This document shows positions 17,671 through 28,100 of a stretch of 64,000 nt of DNA, piece after piece. The notes under the pieces were generated by a model. That model ran no database searches. It saw nothing but the letters and a program-made list of their open reading frames with translations, and was not told the DNA's origin. The translations under genes and the position numbers were made by a program. This stretch comes from Aquimarina sp. BL5 (GTDB lineage: Bacteria; Bacteroidota; Bacteroidia; Flavobacteriales; Flavobacteriaceae). Within the stretch, counting starts at the first letter, position 1, and every line of letters begins with the position of its first letter. The DNA is taken from NCBI RefSeq assembly GCF_003443675.1, contig NZ_CP031963.1:248001-312000 (forward strand), in the 5' to 3' direction.

Positions 17671-19641
17671 ATGTTTCGTACTTTTCGTCATCGATTGTTG
17701 TTTTGGTTTCTGGTTTTCATCAGCTTTAGCTTTGTGATTATCATGCTTTCTATTACATATCTCCAAAAGCGAGAGACGGTATTAAAACGAACAGAAGCTA
17801 TTGAGAAATCTTACGTGATGCTTTTAAAAAGTGCAAAAGCACAGCAGGATTTTTTTAGTCACGCTAGCAGAGATCCTCAATTTTTTAAAACTGGAGATAA
17901 TCAATACCTAGATCAATATCTTACTTTATTAGACAGCACGAGATCTTATCTGATGCAAGTTGATTTTGAAGAAGAATCAGCATTAGTAGGAGGGATCGAA
18001 TTTATTAAATCTGATATCGCAGAAATTGATGCTGTTTTTCTAGAACTTATTGAACAAATTCAGGCAAGAGGATATAAAAACTTCAACCTGGAAGGTTCCA
18101 TGAGAAAAGATGCACATTGGCTAGAACAGATTGATGAAATCGCAACAGAAGATATTCTTTTTCTAAGAAGATATGAGAAAGATTATATCATGCGTAACGA
18201 ATCTGTATATGTAACCAAACTAAATGAATTAGTAACTAAACTTCGGCAACAAACTGTAAGTAATAGAAGAATATCTAAGACTCGGAAAAAGACAATCTTA
18301 TATTATTTGGATGGATATCGCAATAAGTTTATTCAATTAGTAAAACTAGATCAACGTATTGGAATACGCGACAATTCTGGTTTAAAACAGAAACTGGATC
18401 AGAAGATAACAATTTGTGAAGAGGATTTTAGCAATCTTGTTTTGTTTACTGAGGAATGGGCAAAAGCAGAATTTAAACAACTTACTATTTATTTTGCGGT
18501 CATTTCTTTTCTGTTATTGATCGTGAGCATATGGATTAGTGCGCTTATCTCTAGAAAAATCACAAAACCACTGACAGAACTCACAAAACATATTACGCGA
18601 TTTGTAGATAGTAACTTTACATTAGAAACTGAACACCCATTGATTCGTACAGACGATGAAATAGGAAGCCTGACTCGCAATTTTTCCTTTCTTAAAGATG
18701 AGGTTATTTCTAGACTAAAGTTTTTTAAGCAAAAGGTTGATGAACGTACAGAAGAGTTAGCAACCGCTAATAAAAGATTACTTCGACTGAGTAAAGCGAA
18801 TAGCCGTTTTGTGCCAGAAGAATTTCTACAGAACCTAGGTAGAAAAAGTATAGAGGATGTACAGTTAGGAGATCAGGTAGAACGAGAAATGACAGTAGTT
18901 TTCTCGGATATCAGAGAGTTTACTAAAATTTCTGAATTGTTAAGTCCGCAGGAAAACTTTGATTTCCTTAATGAATATCTAAGTGGAATTGTTCCTATTA
19001 TCAAGCGAAATGGAGGGTTTATAGATAAGTTTATTGGAGATTCTGTAATGGCATTGTTCCCGGATAATCCGGATGCAGCGATACAAACCGTTTTTGAGTT
19101 TGAAGACTTTATAGAAGAATATAATCAAAGACTTCAGAAAAATATAGCACTACCTATCCAGATAGGAACTGGGATTCATACTGGTAAGCTAATTTTAGGA
19201 ACGATTGGCCATGATCATAGGTTAGAAACTACCGTGATTTCTGATGCCGTAAATACAGCTTCGCGAGTAGAAGGTCTTACCAAATATTATGATGCAAAAG
19301 TTATAGGAACAGAACATACCTTATCAAAACTTAAAAACAAAGAATCATTTCACTATAGATTTCTGGATACTGTGCAAGTAAAAGGAAAAACTAAAACATT
19401 ATCCGTTTATGAGTTTCTAGGTCCTGGAGAAAAAACAAAATTGAACTATCTTAAAACATATAATAAAGGAGTGAAATTTATTGAAAATAAAAAGATTCGA
19501 GAAGCTGCTGTGATATTTTCTGACTTATATAGTAAATACCCAGAAGATAGAGCTGTTGAAATCTTTTTTGAGAGATGCGAAAATTACTTAGATAAAAAAA
19601 CATCCTCTTGGGATGAAATAACACATATGATTACCAAATAA
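17671..19641 (+). CDS. Membrane class III adenylate cyclase with HAMP domain
   Basis: A 656-residue receptor-type cyclase. TM1 (about 9-29) leads into a roughly 240-residue helical extracytoplasmic region. TM2 (about 270-293) is followed by HAMP (about 293-345), a coiled linker (KVDERTEELATANKRL) and the catalytic domain (about 400-590). The metal-binding Asp residues occur in FSDIREF (near 410) and IGDSVMAL. Lys in IDKFIGD and Asp in ISDAVNTASRVE are consistent with ATP rather than GTP as substrate, and Asn and Arg of the transition-state site are present. A roughly 70-residue helical tail follows. The stop is six bases before the ATG of the transhydrogenase gene, so co-expression is near certain. 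Confidence 0.88.
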   Translation: MFRTFRHRLLFWFLVFISFSFVIIMLSITYLQKRETVLKRTEAIEKSYVMLLKSAKAQQDFFSHASRDPQFFKTGDNQYLDQYLTLLDSTRSYLMQVDFEEESALVGGIEFIKSDIAEIDAVFLELIEQIQARGYKNFNLEGSMRKDAHWLEQIDEIATEDILFLRRYEKDYIMRNESVYVTKLNELVTKLRQQTVSNRRISKTRKKTILYYLDGYRNKFIQLVKLDQRIGIRDNSGLKQKLDQKITICEEDFSNLVLFTEEWAKAEFKQLTIYFAVISFLLLIVSIWISALISRKITKPLTELTKHITRFVDSNFTLETEHPLIRTDDEIGSLTRNFSFLKDEVISRLKFFKQKVDERTEELATANKRLLRLSKANSRFVPEEFLQNLGRKSIEDVQLGDQVEREMTVVFSDIREFTKISELLSPQENFDFLNEYLSGIVPIIKRNGGFIDKFIGDSVMALFPDNPDAAIQTVFEFEDFIEEYNQRLQKNIALPIQIGTGIHTGKLILGTIGHDHRLETTVISDAVNTASRVEGLTKYYDAKVIGTEHTLSKLKNKESFHYRFLDTVQVKGKTKTLSVYEFLGPGEKTKLNYLKTYNKGVKFIENKKIREAAVIFSDLYSKYPEDRAVEIFFERCENYLDKKTSSWDEITHMITK

Positions 19642-19647
19642 TAGTGA

Positions 19648-21075
19648 ATGAAAAAGAAATTTGATCTTATTGTCATTGGCTCAGGCCCTGCCGGTGAAAA
19701 AGCTGCAGCAAAAGCAGCATATTTTGGATACAAAGTGGCTATTATAGAAAAAGAACGTAGCTACGGTGGTGCAGGAGTACAGACAGGTACATTACCATCC
19801 AAAACATTAAAAGAGACTGCTTTATATCTATCCGGAATATATCAGAAAGGAATATTTGGTGTGGATAAACAAATAGGAAGGGAAACAGGAGTACACGATT
19901 TTTTATACCGTAAAAATATTGTGACCAATCATATGCATAAAACAGTAGCACATAATCTTAGGAAACACGGAATAGAAGTTTTTGAAGGTTTTGCAAGTTT
20001 TATAGATACTACACATGTGAAGATATCCGGAGAACTAGAGCAGATTATCGAAGGGAAGTTTATTCTTATAGCTACAGGTTCCTATCCGTATCATCCAGAA
20101 AATATACCGTTTGATAATAAACGTGTTTTAGATTCTGACTCAATTCTAAATATTAAACGCTTTCCTAAATCTATTTGTGTATTAGGAGCCGGAGTTATAG
20201 GCTGCGAATACGCTACTATTTTTGGTGCTATGGGAGTGAAGACTTTTATTGTTAATGATCACGATAAAATTTTAGGCTTTCTGGATTCAGAAATATCCGA
20301 AGCTCTTGTAGAACAAATGCGAAAGAATGAAATCAAAATCTTATTTAATAATTCTGTTGTAGAATTTGAGATTGCTGATGATGAAATGCAACCACTAAGG
20401 TTAAAATTAAGGTCTGGAGAGTACCTTAATGTAGAAATGTTCTTATTCGCCGCAGGAAGAAGTGGAAATATTAAGGGATTAAATTGTGACGGGATCGGAT
20501 TAGAAACAGGAAAACGAGAAACGGTTTTGGTAAATGATAAGTTTCAGACAAATATTCCTAACATTTATGCTGTTGGAGATGTAATCGGTTTTCCAGCTTT
20601 AGCTAGCACTAGTATGGAGCAAGGGCGCCTGGCGGTTACCAATATGTTTGATACTGCAGATTTAGAATCTATGGCAGATGTATTTCCGTATGGTATTTAT
20701 ACAGTTCCTGAAGTTTCAATGGTTGGTATCACAGAAGAACAAGCTAAAGCCAGTAATATTGATTATGGAGTGGGATACAGCTATTTTAGGGACACTGCGA
20801 GAGGGAAAATTATGGGAGATAATGATAACGGATATTTAAAATTAATCTTCGATAAAAAATCAAAAGTGATAAAGGGTGTTCATATTATGGGACATTTTGC
20901 CACAGAATTGATCCACTTTGGTATGCAATTAGTGCAAGAGAACAAAACCCTGGATCACCTTATTTCTACGGTGTTTAATTATCCTACATTACACGACTTA
21001 TACAAATACGCCAGTTATGATGGTTTAGGTAATATCGCCGGTAAAAAGGTAAAGACTGCAGGAGAGGTGATATAG
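19648..21075 (+). CDS. sthA: SthA-type soluble pyridine nucleotide transhydrogenase
   Basis: A 475-residue flavoprotein of the disulfide-reductase superfamily. It has an FAD motif (GSGPAGEKAAAKAA), a second dinucleotide motif (GAGVIGCEYATIFGAMG), AVGDVIGFP, and a dimerisation domain ending FNYPTLHDLYKYA. That ending matches the NYPT of SthA rather than the HPHPT of lipoamide dehydrogenase. At the place of the redox disulfide CxxxxC the sequence reads GVQTGT (Gly43, Thr48): both Cys are missing. E. coli SthA keeps one. Enzymes of this kind move hydride between NADH and NADP+ through FAD without a disulfide. The gene is translationally close to the cyclase upstream. Confidence 0.8.
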   Translation: MKKKFDLIVIGSGPAGEKAAAKAAYFGYKVAIIEKERSYGGAGVQTGTLPSKTLKETALYLSGIYQKGIFGVDKQIGRETGVHDFLYRKNIVTNHMHKTVAHNLRKHGIEVFEGFASFIDTTHVKISGELEQIIEGKFILIATGSYPYHPENIPFDNKRVLDSDSILNIKRFPKSICVLGAGVIGCEYATIFGAMGVKTFIVNDHDKILGFLDSEISEALVEQMRKNEIKILFNNSVVEFEIADDEMQPLRLKLRSGEYLNVEMFLFAAGRSGNIKGLNCDGIGLETGKRETVLVNDKFQTNIPNIYAVGDVIGFPALASTSMEQGRLAVTNMFDTADLESMADVFPYGIYTVPEVSMVGITEEQAKASNIDYGVGYSYFRDTARGKIMGDNDNGYLKLIFDKKSKVIKGVHIMGHFATELIHFGMQLVQENKTLDHLISTVFNYPTLHDLYKYASYDGLGNIAGKKVKTAGEVI

Positions 21076-21230
21076 TTTTTAAGACATATAGATTTTTAAA
21101 AAATATTAACTCTCCAGATTAATATAAAGATTATTTGTCTTAATTTCTTTATACAAAAAAATCACGTGTTTTTACGCATAGATGAATCCCCTAATCTTAT
21201 TAGTTTTATACTACTTAAAACCTTTATAAG

Positions 21231-22352
21231 ATGATAAAATCCAAAATATGTGTTGTTTTAGCATTACTAGTCGTTATTATTACTTTTAATAGCTGTGATA
21301 AACGTACCAAAGAAAAGCCAATTACTTTAGAAAATGTTGAAGCTGTAAAAGATTCTGTACTATTCAGTTTTTCTTTTGTAGGTTGTAATAGAGTCCAATA
21401 CGGAGATTGGCATAACGATAGTGCTACCAATGCTTCTACCGCTAATCTTTCGGTATTAAAAAGGATATTTGAAGATGTGACCAGTCTGGAACAAAAACCC
21501 TCTTTGTTTTTCTTTTTAGGCGATTTAGTACTTGCAGAATCAGATACGATCAATTTAGATGCACAATTAAAGGCTTGGGTAAAATTATATGAAGACAAAG
21601 CCTTTAGTACCATTAGTGGTTCTGGAATAGAGCTTGTTGCTGTTCCTGGAAATCATGAAATGTTATTTTATAATACCAATGATGATAAAGAATACCCTCT
21701 AGCGGGTTCTACTCCTGTTTGGATGAAATACATGAAACCATATATGCCAGCTGATCGGAACCATATCACGGGGAAGGATAGTTTAGTGAATCAGATGACT
21801 TTTTCTTTTGCTCGTAATAATGTAGGTTTTGTAGTAATGAATACAGATACTTATAATCCACCAACTAAGGAAAATCCTTATGGATTTGAAGGCCTAATAC
21901 CTATACAATGGATTGTTGAACAAATTAAGCAATACAAAAAGAATCCAGATATAGACCATATTTTTGTTTTAGGGCATAAGCCTTATTATGTGGACGGTAA
22001 ACCAGAAACCGGACATAAGGGGTTTCCTGAAGGTCCAGCGCTTTGGTCGGAACTTCACAAAAATGAAGTTGTAGCTATGCTATCTGCTCATGTTCATGAT
22101 TACCAGCGTATGCAACCAAACGGCGCAGGTACTTATCAGATCATTGCAGGAAATGGTGGAAGCAAAGGACCAGCTGCCTTTTTTGGTTATAGTACGATTC
22201 ATATTATGAGTAATGGAGAAGTACAATTTTTTTCTAGAGGTTTTGATAAAGGGAGTCCTTACTATCAGAATGTACCAGCTAATACTATGAAAGTACAAGA
22301 TAGTACTATGTTAACTTGGTCTAAGAATGCTAATCCTTATAAATCAAATTAA
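21231..22352 (+). CDS. Metallophosphoesterase lipoprotein
   Basis: A 373-residue calcineurin-like phosphoesterase exported as a lipoprotein (lipobox FNSC, Cys about 23). Metal ligands appear as GDWHN, FLGDLVLAE, GNHEM, GHKPYY and SAHVHDYQR, in the usual order of purple-acid-phosphatase-like enzymes. It would hydrolyse phosphomonoesters or diesters outside the cytoplasm. It converges on the DUF547 gene with a 4-nt overlap of the two 3' ends, leaving no room for a terminator between them. Confidence 0.87.
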   Translation: MIKSKICVVLALLVVIITFNSCDKRTKEKPITLENVEAVKDSVLFSFSFVGCNRVQYGDWHNDSATNASTANLSVLKRIFEDVTSLEQKPSLFFFLGDLVLAESDTINLDAQLKAWVKLYEDKAFSTISGSGIELVAVPGNHEMLFYNTNDDKEYPLAGSTPVWMKYMKPYMPADRNHITGKDSLVNQMTFSFARNNVGFVVMNTDTYNPPTKENPYGFEGLIPIQWIVEQIKQYKKNPDIDHIFVLGHKPYYVDGKPETGHKGFPEGPALWSELHKNEVVAMLSAHVHDYQRMQPNGAGTYQIIAGNGGSKGPAAFFGYSTIHIMSNGEVQFFSRGFDKGSPYYQNVPANTMKVQDSTMLTWSKNANPYKSN

Positions 22353-23299
22353 TCGTTCAGATTCCAATCATATTCTAAATACTTAACCTCTAACGAATCA
22401 CTAACTTTTATCGCAGCGTATTGATTAATAAAAGGAATAACACCTTTCTTAAAATCAACAGCATACCATTCAAATATTTTACTGATTTCTATACTATTTT
22501 CAGTAATCTTATTTTTGGTTGGGTCATTGATCCAGGTTTTAGATAACTTGTTTAATTGACTATTAAGCTTAGTAGAAGTAAAGGCTTCATTTAACAACTT
22601 AGGACACGATACTGCTGCACAATTAAAAGCAACGTGTAATCTTGGTTCATTAAAATTAGGACGAACAATCGTATTTTCTATTTCATTTAAGGAGTATATC
22701 TTACTCCCAGACTTTATAAATTTCTTATCCCATGGTTTTCCGTGATTAATATTCTTGATACTTTTTAAGGGATATGCACTCGCAACTAATTGGATTGTCG
22801 AAGCATTATACAAGTTAAACCAATATGCTAATTTTTCATTTTTATTCCAGTCCTTTTTTGGGGCAGTATTCTGGAGATGTAATAAATAATTTTCTATTTT
22901 GGAAATGTTAGCTTTAAAACCGGTGTAGTTTACTTTTCCAGATGCAGAAACATATTTTTTAGATAATAGATTCCAATCAGAATGATCTGGTCTGATTTTT
23001 TCTATTTCTTTTGCCTCAATATTTTCCTTAACAGGATCTTTTATAGGAGTTATTTTCTCATCGCTATTTTCAGTAACTTTAATTACCTCTTGTATCTCAT
23101 TTACTTCATTGATACCCACAACAGAATCTTTGATCTCTTGATTTTTAATTTCCTTACCGTTAATGCTAGTATCTTTTACTTCTAGTTTGGGAATAGGAGT
23201 TTCTAGGATTACTGTATTCTTAGTAGCAGTATTCGTTTTCTTATCCGTTACACATCCACTTATTACAATGAAAACTAATAAGGCATAAATTTTTTGCAT
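22349..23299 (-). CDS. DUF547 lipoprotein
   Basis: A 316-residue lipoprotein (VISGC lipobox, Cys about 16) with a long, low-complexity Lys/Glu/Ile/Asn linker (about 20-105), then a DUF547 domain (about 110-310). The domain is recognised by SGKVNYTGF, AYWFNLYNAST, HVAFNCAAVSCP and a C-terminal SKIFEWYAVDF. The Cys and Asn/His residues of that domain suggest a cysteine-protease-like fold, but the activity is not established. The linker is typical of surface-exposed lipoproteins. The 3' end overlaps the convergent phosphoesterase gene. Confidence 0.8.
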   Translation of the reverse strand: MQKIYALLVFIVISGCVTDKKTNTATKNTVILETPIPKLEVKDTSINGKEIKNQEIKDSVVGINEVNEIQEVIKVTENSDEKITPIKDPVKENIEAKEIEKIRPDHSDWNLLSKKYVSASGKVNYTGFKANISKIENYLLHLQNTAPKKDWNKNEKLAYWFNLYNASTIQLVASAYPLKSIKNINHGKPWDKKFIKSGSKIYSLNEIENTIVRPNFNEPRLHVAFNCAAVSCPKLLNEAFTSTKLNSQLNKLSKTWINDPTKNKITENSIEISKIFEWYAVDFKKGVIPFINQYAAIKVSDSLEVKYLEYDWNLND

Positions 23300-23507
23300 A
23301 ATGATTATTTCATACTATTTTAAAAATAGTTGTTCGATTTTAAAGTTAATACTAACTTTTTGAAATTTTGAAAATTCACAAATTATTTACTGTAAGTTCT
23401 TTGTGATTTAAGATTAATACGCATATAATCAGTTGTTTAGTTAGGTTTTTAATTCTTGTGGTGATTTAAAGAAGAAAATTTTTATCTTTAGAATGAATTT
23501 TTTGTAA

Positions 23508-24080
23508 TTGGAAAACGAAAAAAAAATACAGAATAGCTTTTTCATTAAGAATCTAAATGAAGGCAATGAAGATTCTTTCAAGATTCTTTTTGAGCTTTAC
23601 TATACCAAATTATTAAATATAACCAAAGGATATATTTCTAATATAGAAGACGCCGAAGAAATAGTACAAGATGTATTTTTGAAAACTTGGAATAAAAGAA
23701 AAGATATCAACAGCAATGTAAATGGTTATTTATTTAAAATGACAAAAAATCTTTGTTTAGATTACTTAAGATCAAAAAAATATAAATTAAATAGTTCTAA
23801 TAAAATACTACAATTAGAATCATATATTAATCACGAAGCTCTTAGTGATGTAGATGCTTCTTCCTTAATAGAGAAGGAATTAGCCGAAAAAATTCAAGTT
23901 GCAATTCAGTTACTTCCAGAGAAATGCAAAAATGTTTTCATTAAAAGTAGGGTCGAGGGTAAAAAAAACAGAGAAATATCAGATGAACTTGATATTTCAT
24001 TAAAAACTGTAGAAAATCACATGTCTAAGGCAATTAGACATATGAGAGTTCATCTTAAAGAATTTTTATCTTTTTTCTAA
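23508..24080 (+). CDS. ECF RNA polymerase sigma factor (FecI-like)
   Basis: A 190-residue sigma-70 family factor of the Bacteroidetes extracytoplasmic-function type. Region 2 includes EEIVQDVFLKTWNKR, and region 4 includes LPEKCKNVFIKSRVEGKKNREISDELDISLKTVENHM. The start is TTG at 23508: the codon just before it in frame is TAA and the next Met is past residue 70, so an ATG start is not possible without losing region 2. A near-consensus -7 element TATCTTTA lies at 23483-23490. It heads the FecR/SusC/SusD locus and very probably directs its transcription when freed by FecR. Confidence 0.9.
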   Translation: MENEKKIQNSFFIKNLNEGNEDSFKILFELYYTKLLNITKGYISNIEDAEEIVQDVFLKTWNKRKDINSNVNGYLFKMTKNLCLDYLRSKKYKLNSSNKILQLESYINHEALSDVDASSLIEKELAEKIQVAIQLLPEKCKNVFIKSRVEGKKNREISDELDISLKTVENHMSKAIRHMRVHLKEFLSFF

Positions 24081-24147
24081 TTTTTATAATAATTCACTAG
24101 GGGTACTTTCTTTTTTATACGTCTTTATAAGTATAAGGCGATAATTA

Positions 24148-25125
24148 ATGAAAGAAAACGAACTTATAAAATTTATAAAAGGAGAGACTCATCCTGAAGA
24201 TAGAATGTCTATACTAAAGTGGATTAAAGAGAGTACTGCCAACCAGAAAAAATATAATAAACTTAAAGCTCAATATATATCGACCACTTTAAATAATGAA
24301 GAGGGTATAAATAAAAATCTAGCTTACCAGAAATTTTATATTAGAAAAAATAAAAGAAGGATAAAGTATAAATATGTTGCAGTAGCGGCTTCTTTTCTGG
24401 TTTTGTGTATAGCGGGATATACCTTTAGAGCATCTTTAACTAATAACTTAATTGTATCCACCGTGGATTTTTTTAGTAGTGATATAAAGAGTATTGCAAC
24501 GCTCTCTGGAGATCAAAAAACAATAAATTTACCTGATGGTTCTAAGGTTATTTTAAATGCAGAAAGCTATCTGACATATCCTAAAAAATTTAAAGATAAT
24601 ATTAGAAAGGTAACCTTAATTGGAGAAGCTTTTTTCGACGTTAAAAGGAATACAACAAAACCATTTATTGTCGAAACAGAAAATATAAAAATAAAAGTTT
24701 TAGGTACTTCTTTTAACATAAAGTCATATCCCGATGAAGAAAAAGTAGAAACTACTTTAGTTACAGGAAAAGTTGAGGTTTTGAAACAAGAATATACCAC
24801 TCCTGTAGTATTAGAACCTTCTCAAAGAGCCGTGTATGACAAGCTAAAAAGTAGTATAAAGGTGGATAGTGTGAATTCTAAAAATATAATAGCCTGGAAA
24901 CAAGGTAAGTTAGTTTTTAATCAAACTCCTTTAAAACAGGTAGTCTTAGATTTGAGTAGAAAATACAATAAAGAGTTTTTAATAAGATCAGATAATCTAT
25001 TGCAATATAAATATACGGGAGAATTCGATAACCTTACTTTAGAAGAAGTATTAGAAATTCTTAAGATCTCATCTTCAATTAGTTATAAACAAATAAATAA
25101 TAAAATCATGTTAGAATTACAATAG
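24148..25125 (+). CDS. FecR-family anti-sigma factor
   Basis: A 325-residue protein. A cytoplasmic N-terminal part (1-70) would bind the sigma factor. One membrane segment lies at about 74-92, the periplasmic FecR domain at about 115-215 (INLPDGSKVILNAESYL and FDVKRNTTKPFIVET), and a C-terminal DUF4974 domain at about 250-325 (FNQTPLKQVVLDLSRKY). It sits 67 nt after the sigma gene and upstream of an STN-bearing SusC. By analogy with FecA-FecR-FecI, it would pass ligand occupancy of the outer-membrane receptor to the sigma factor. Confidence 0.92.
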   Translation: MKENELIKFIKGETHPEDRMSILKWIKESTANQKKYNKLKAQYISTTLNNEEGINKNLAYQKFYIRKNKRRIKYKYVAVAASFLVLCIAGYTFRASLTNNLIVSTVDFFSSDIKSIATLSGDQKTINLPDGSKVILNAESYLTYPKKFKDNIRKVTLIGEAFFDVKRNTTKPFIVETENIKIKVLGTSFNIKSYPDEEKVETTLVTGKVEVLKQEYTTPVVLEPSQRAVYDKLKSSIKVDSVNSKNIIAWKQGKLVFNQTPLKQVVLDLSRKYNKEFLIRSDNLLQYKYTGEFDNLTLEEVLEILKISSSISYKQINNKIMLELQ

Positions 25126-25142
25126 TAGAAAATATGATTAAA

Positions 25143-25168
25143 AAAGAGGATGCGGCAACATCCTCTTT
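25143..25168 (+). promoter_or_regulatory. Hairpin between fecR and susC
   Basis: placeholder. Confidence 0.1.
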
Positions 25169-28100
25169 CAAGATCATTTAATTAGTCTCACAAAATTTGA
25201 ATAATTAAAATCAAACAAAATTATGAAAAAAAATCTATCCGGTAGTTTCCTATCCGGGAAAGACCTTATAAGAATTATGAAAATCTATTCGCTCTTGCTA
25301 TGTATTGCTATTTCGAAGATGTTTTCATTCAGTTCTTATTCTCAAAATATTTCTATTTCTGTAAATGAGGTCAAATTAAAAATGGCACTTGACGAAATAG
25401 AATTTAAAAGTGAGTTCAACTTCTTTTATAATAACAGTTTAATCGATGTTTCTAAAAAAGTGTCGGTTACAGTAGCAAATGAGAAAATCAGGACTGTGTT
25501 GAAAAAACTGTTTCGTGGAACTGATATTGATTTTAAAATCTATAAAAAAAGTATCGTATTATTTCCTAAAAACTCAAAAGCATCTATTCTAGAAATTAGA
25601 AAACTCTTAGATAATTTAGAAGAAACTTATGAAAAAGAAAAGACACGAAAATCCAATCGTATAAGATCTCCAATTATACAACAATCTTCAATAATAGGAA
25701 CAGTTATCTCAGAAGATAATCAGCCATTACCAGGAGTAAATATAATTGTAAAAGGCACAAACAAAGGAGCACTTACAGATTTTGATGGTAAATATCAAGT
25801 AGCTGCAAATACAGGAGATGTATTGGTTTTTTCTTATGTTGGCTTTCAAACGCAAGAAATTAGAGTAGATTCTTCTAAGACAATAGATGTAACTATGATA
25901 GAAGATGTTAATAGTTTAGAAGAGATTGTAGTTACTGCACAGGGGATTAAAAAGTCAAGGAAAGCTTTGGGTTTTGCAATTGCTCAAATCGATACAGAAG
26001 AAACTGATAGTAGACCAGAAGTTGATATTTCTAGAACTTTACAGGGGAAAATATCGGGTGTTCAAATAACACCCAGTAGCGGAAGTAGCGGAGCATCAAC
26101 AGAGATAACTATACGAGGAAGCTTATCATTGACGCAAGGAAATAATGCTTTGATAGTTATTGATAATGTTCCTTTTTCAGGAAATTTATTAGACATAGAT
26201 CCTAATTCAATCAAAGGTATAACCGTTTTAAAAGGATTAAATGCTGCAGTGCTATATGGAAGTCAAGGTCGTAATGGTGTCGTGATTATAGAAACCAAAT
26301 CAGGAAGCGCATCCATAGGAGAAAAAAGCTTTAAAGCTACGGTTGTTCAAACCACATATACCAATATGGTTGCTAATTTACCTGATTTCCAAAACACGTA
26401 TGGTGTAGGTAATAATTTAGTTACTGATGCGGGAACTATAGGTAATGTAGGTAGTAATGGAGCACGTTTTACAGATATTGATTTCGTACCGCATCCACTT
26501 TCAGGAAACCCAAGTTTCCCCGAATTTGCAAATCAAGAAGTACCCTATGTAGCCGCTCGTAATAATGTAAATGATTTCTTTAGAACTGGTATTGGTCAAA
26601 TAACCTCTTTAAATCTGGATGCTACTGGTGAGAATACTTCTTTAAATTTTTCTATGGGATATACATCAGAAGAAGGTATTTTAGGTAATAATGAATTCAA
26701 AAGGTTTAACATTAGTATTGGAGGCACTTCACAATTAACAGATAGATTAAGATTATCAACTTCTATATCATATAGTACAAGAGTACGAGATTCATATACA
26801 TCTGAAGATTCTGATGATGCAGCACAGCAAGATATTCTGGAAAGTTTATATGTTATTCCTAGAAGTTTAGATATACAAAATTTACCATTTCAAGATCCTA
26901 TTACAGGAGCCAACGTGTATTATAGAAGCGATCGCCTAAACCCATTATGGACACTTAATAATACAGGTAGAGAAAGGGTTGTACAAAGAATAAACACAAC
27001 AATTAACTTAAGCTATAAACTTAATAAAAATCATAATTTAAAATATAGAGGAGGGTTTCAATTTGAATCAGCAGATACTAATGATTTTAGAAATAGAGGT
27101 GGATTAGGAGCTGTAGCTACTTTAGGCGAATTAGAATATACTGCAAATACAGAATTTGATGTGGATAATACATTGATTTTCGAATCAAATTATAAATTAT
27201 CTGATAATATTGGCTTTGACTCTCAGATCGGAATTAATTCTAGATACGAAACGTTTAGATCTTTAGATTCTGATTATACCGATCAAATTGTCTTTGGGGT
27301 TTTACGACCTAATAATTTTCGAACACCTGGACAAGGGGATTATGATGAAATCAAAGAAAATCTTTTAGGTGTATTTGGTCAGTTTCAATTTGATTACAAC
27401 AGTTACTTATATCTTGGTTTATCAGGTAGATTAGATCAAGGATCCACTGTAGAAAAGGATAATCAAAATTTATTTTATCCGGGTGTTTCGATATCATTTA
27501 TTCCAACCTCCGCATTTAATATGAAGAGTGGTTTTGTTAATTATCTAAAATTAAGAGGAGCATATGCGACATCTGCAGGTTTTCCTGAACCATTCAATAC
27601 TAGAAATAGTTTATCGTCTGATCCAAGGGAATTTAGTGATTTTGATAATGATTTGATTGTAACCAATTCTTTCTTTGGAACTTTAGCAAATCCTGACCTG
27701 AAACCAGAGCTACACAAAGAATTTGAAATAGGAGTAGAAGGTAATTTTTTCAGGAATACTGTAAGTTTACAAGCCTCAGTATTTTCTAGAGTTTCTGAAA
27801 ATCAAATTTTTGAAACCAATATAGCACCTGGCACTGGTTTTGACAGCACTTTCATTAATGCAGGTAGATTAGATACAGAAGGCTTAGAAATTGATCTAGG
27901 TGTTCAATTTTTTAAGAATTCTAATTTTAAATGGAATATTAGAAATATTTTTACCACTTTTAAAACTACCGTTGTAGAGCTAGCAAACGGAGCTAATCGA
28001 TTAGAGGGAGAAGATGGAAATTTAGATCTTATTATTGGAGAAGAATTAGGTTCTTTTTTAGGTAGTTATGTTGTTCGAGATTCAGACGGAAATGCACTCA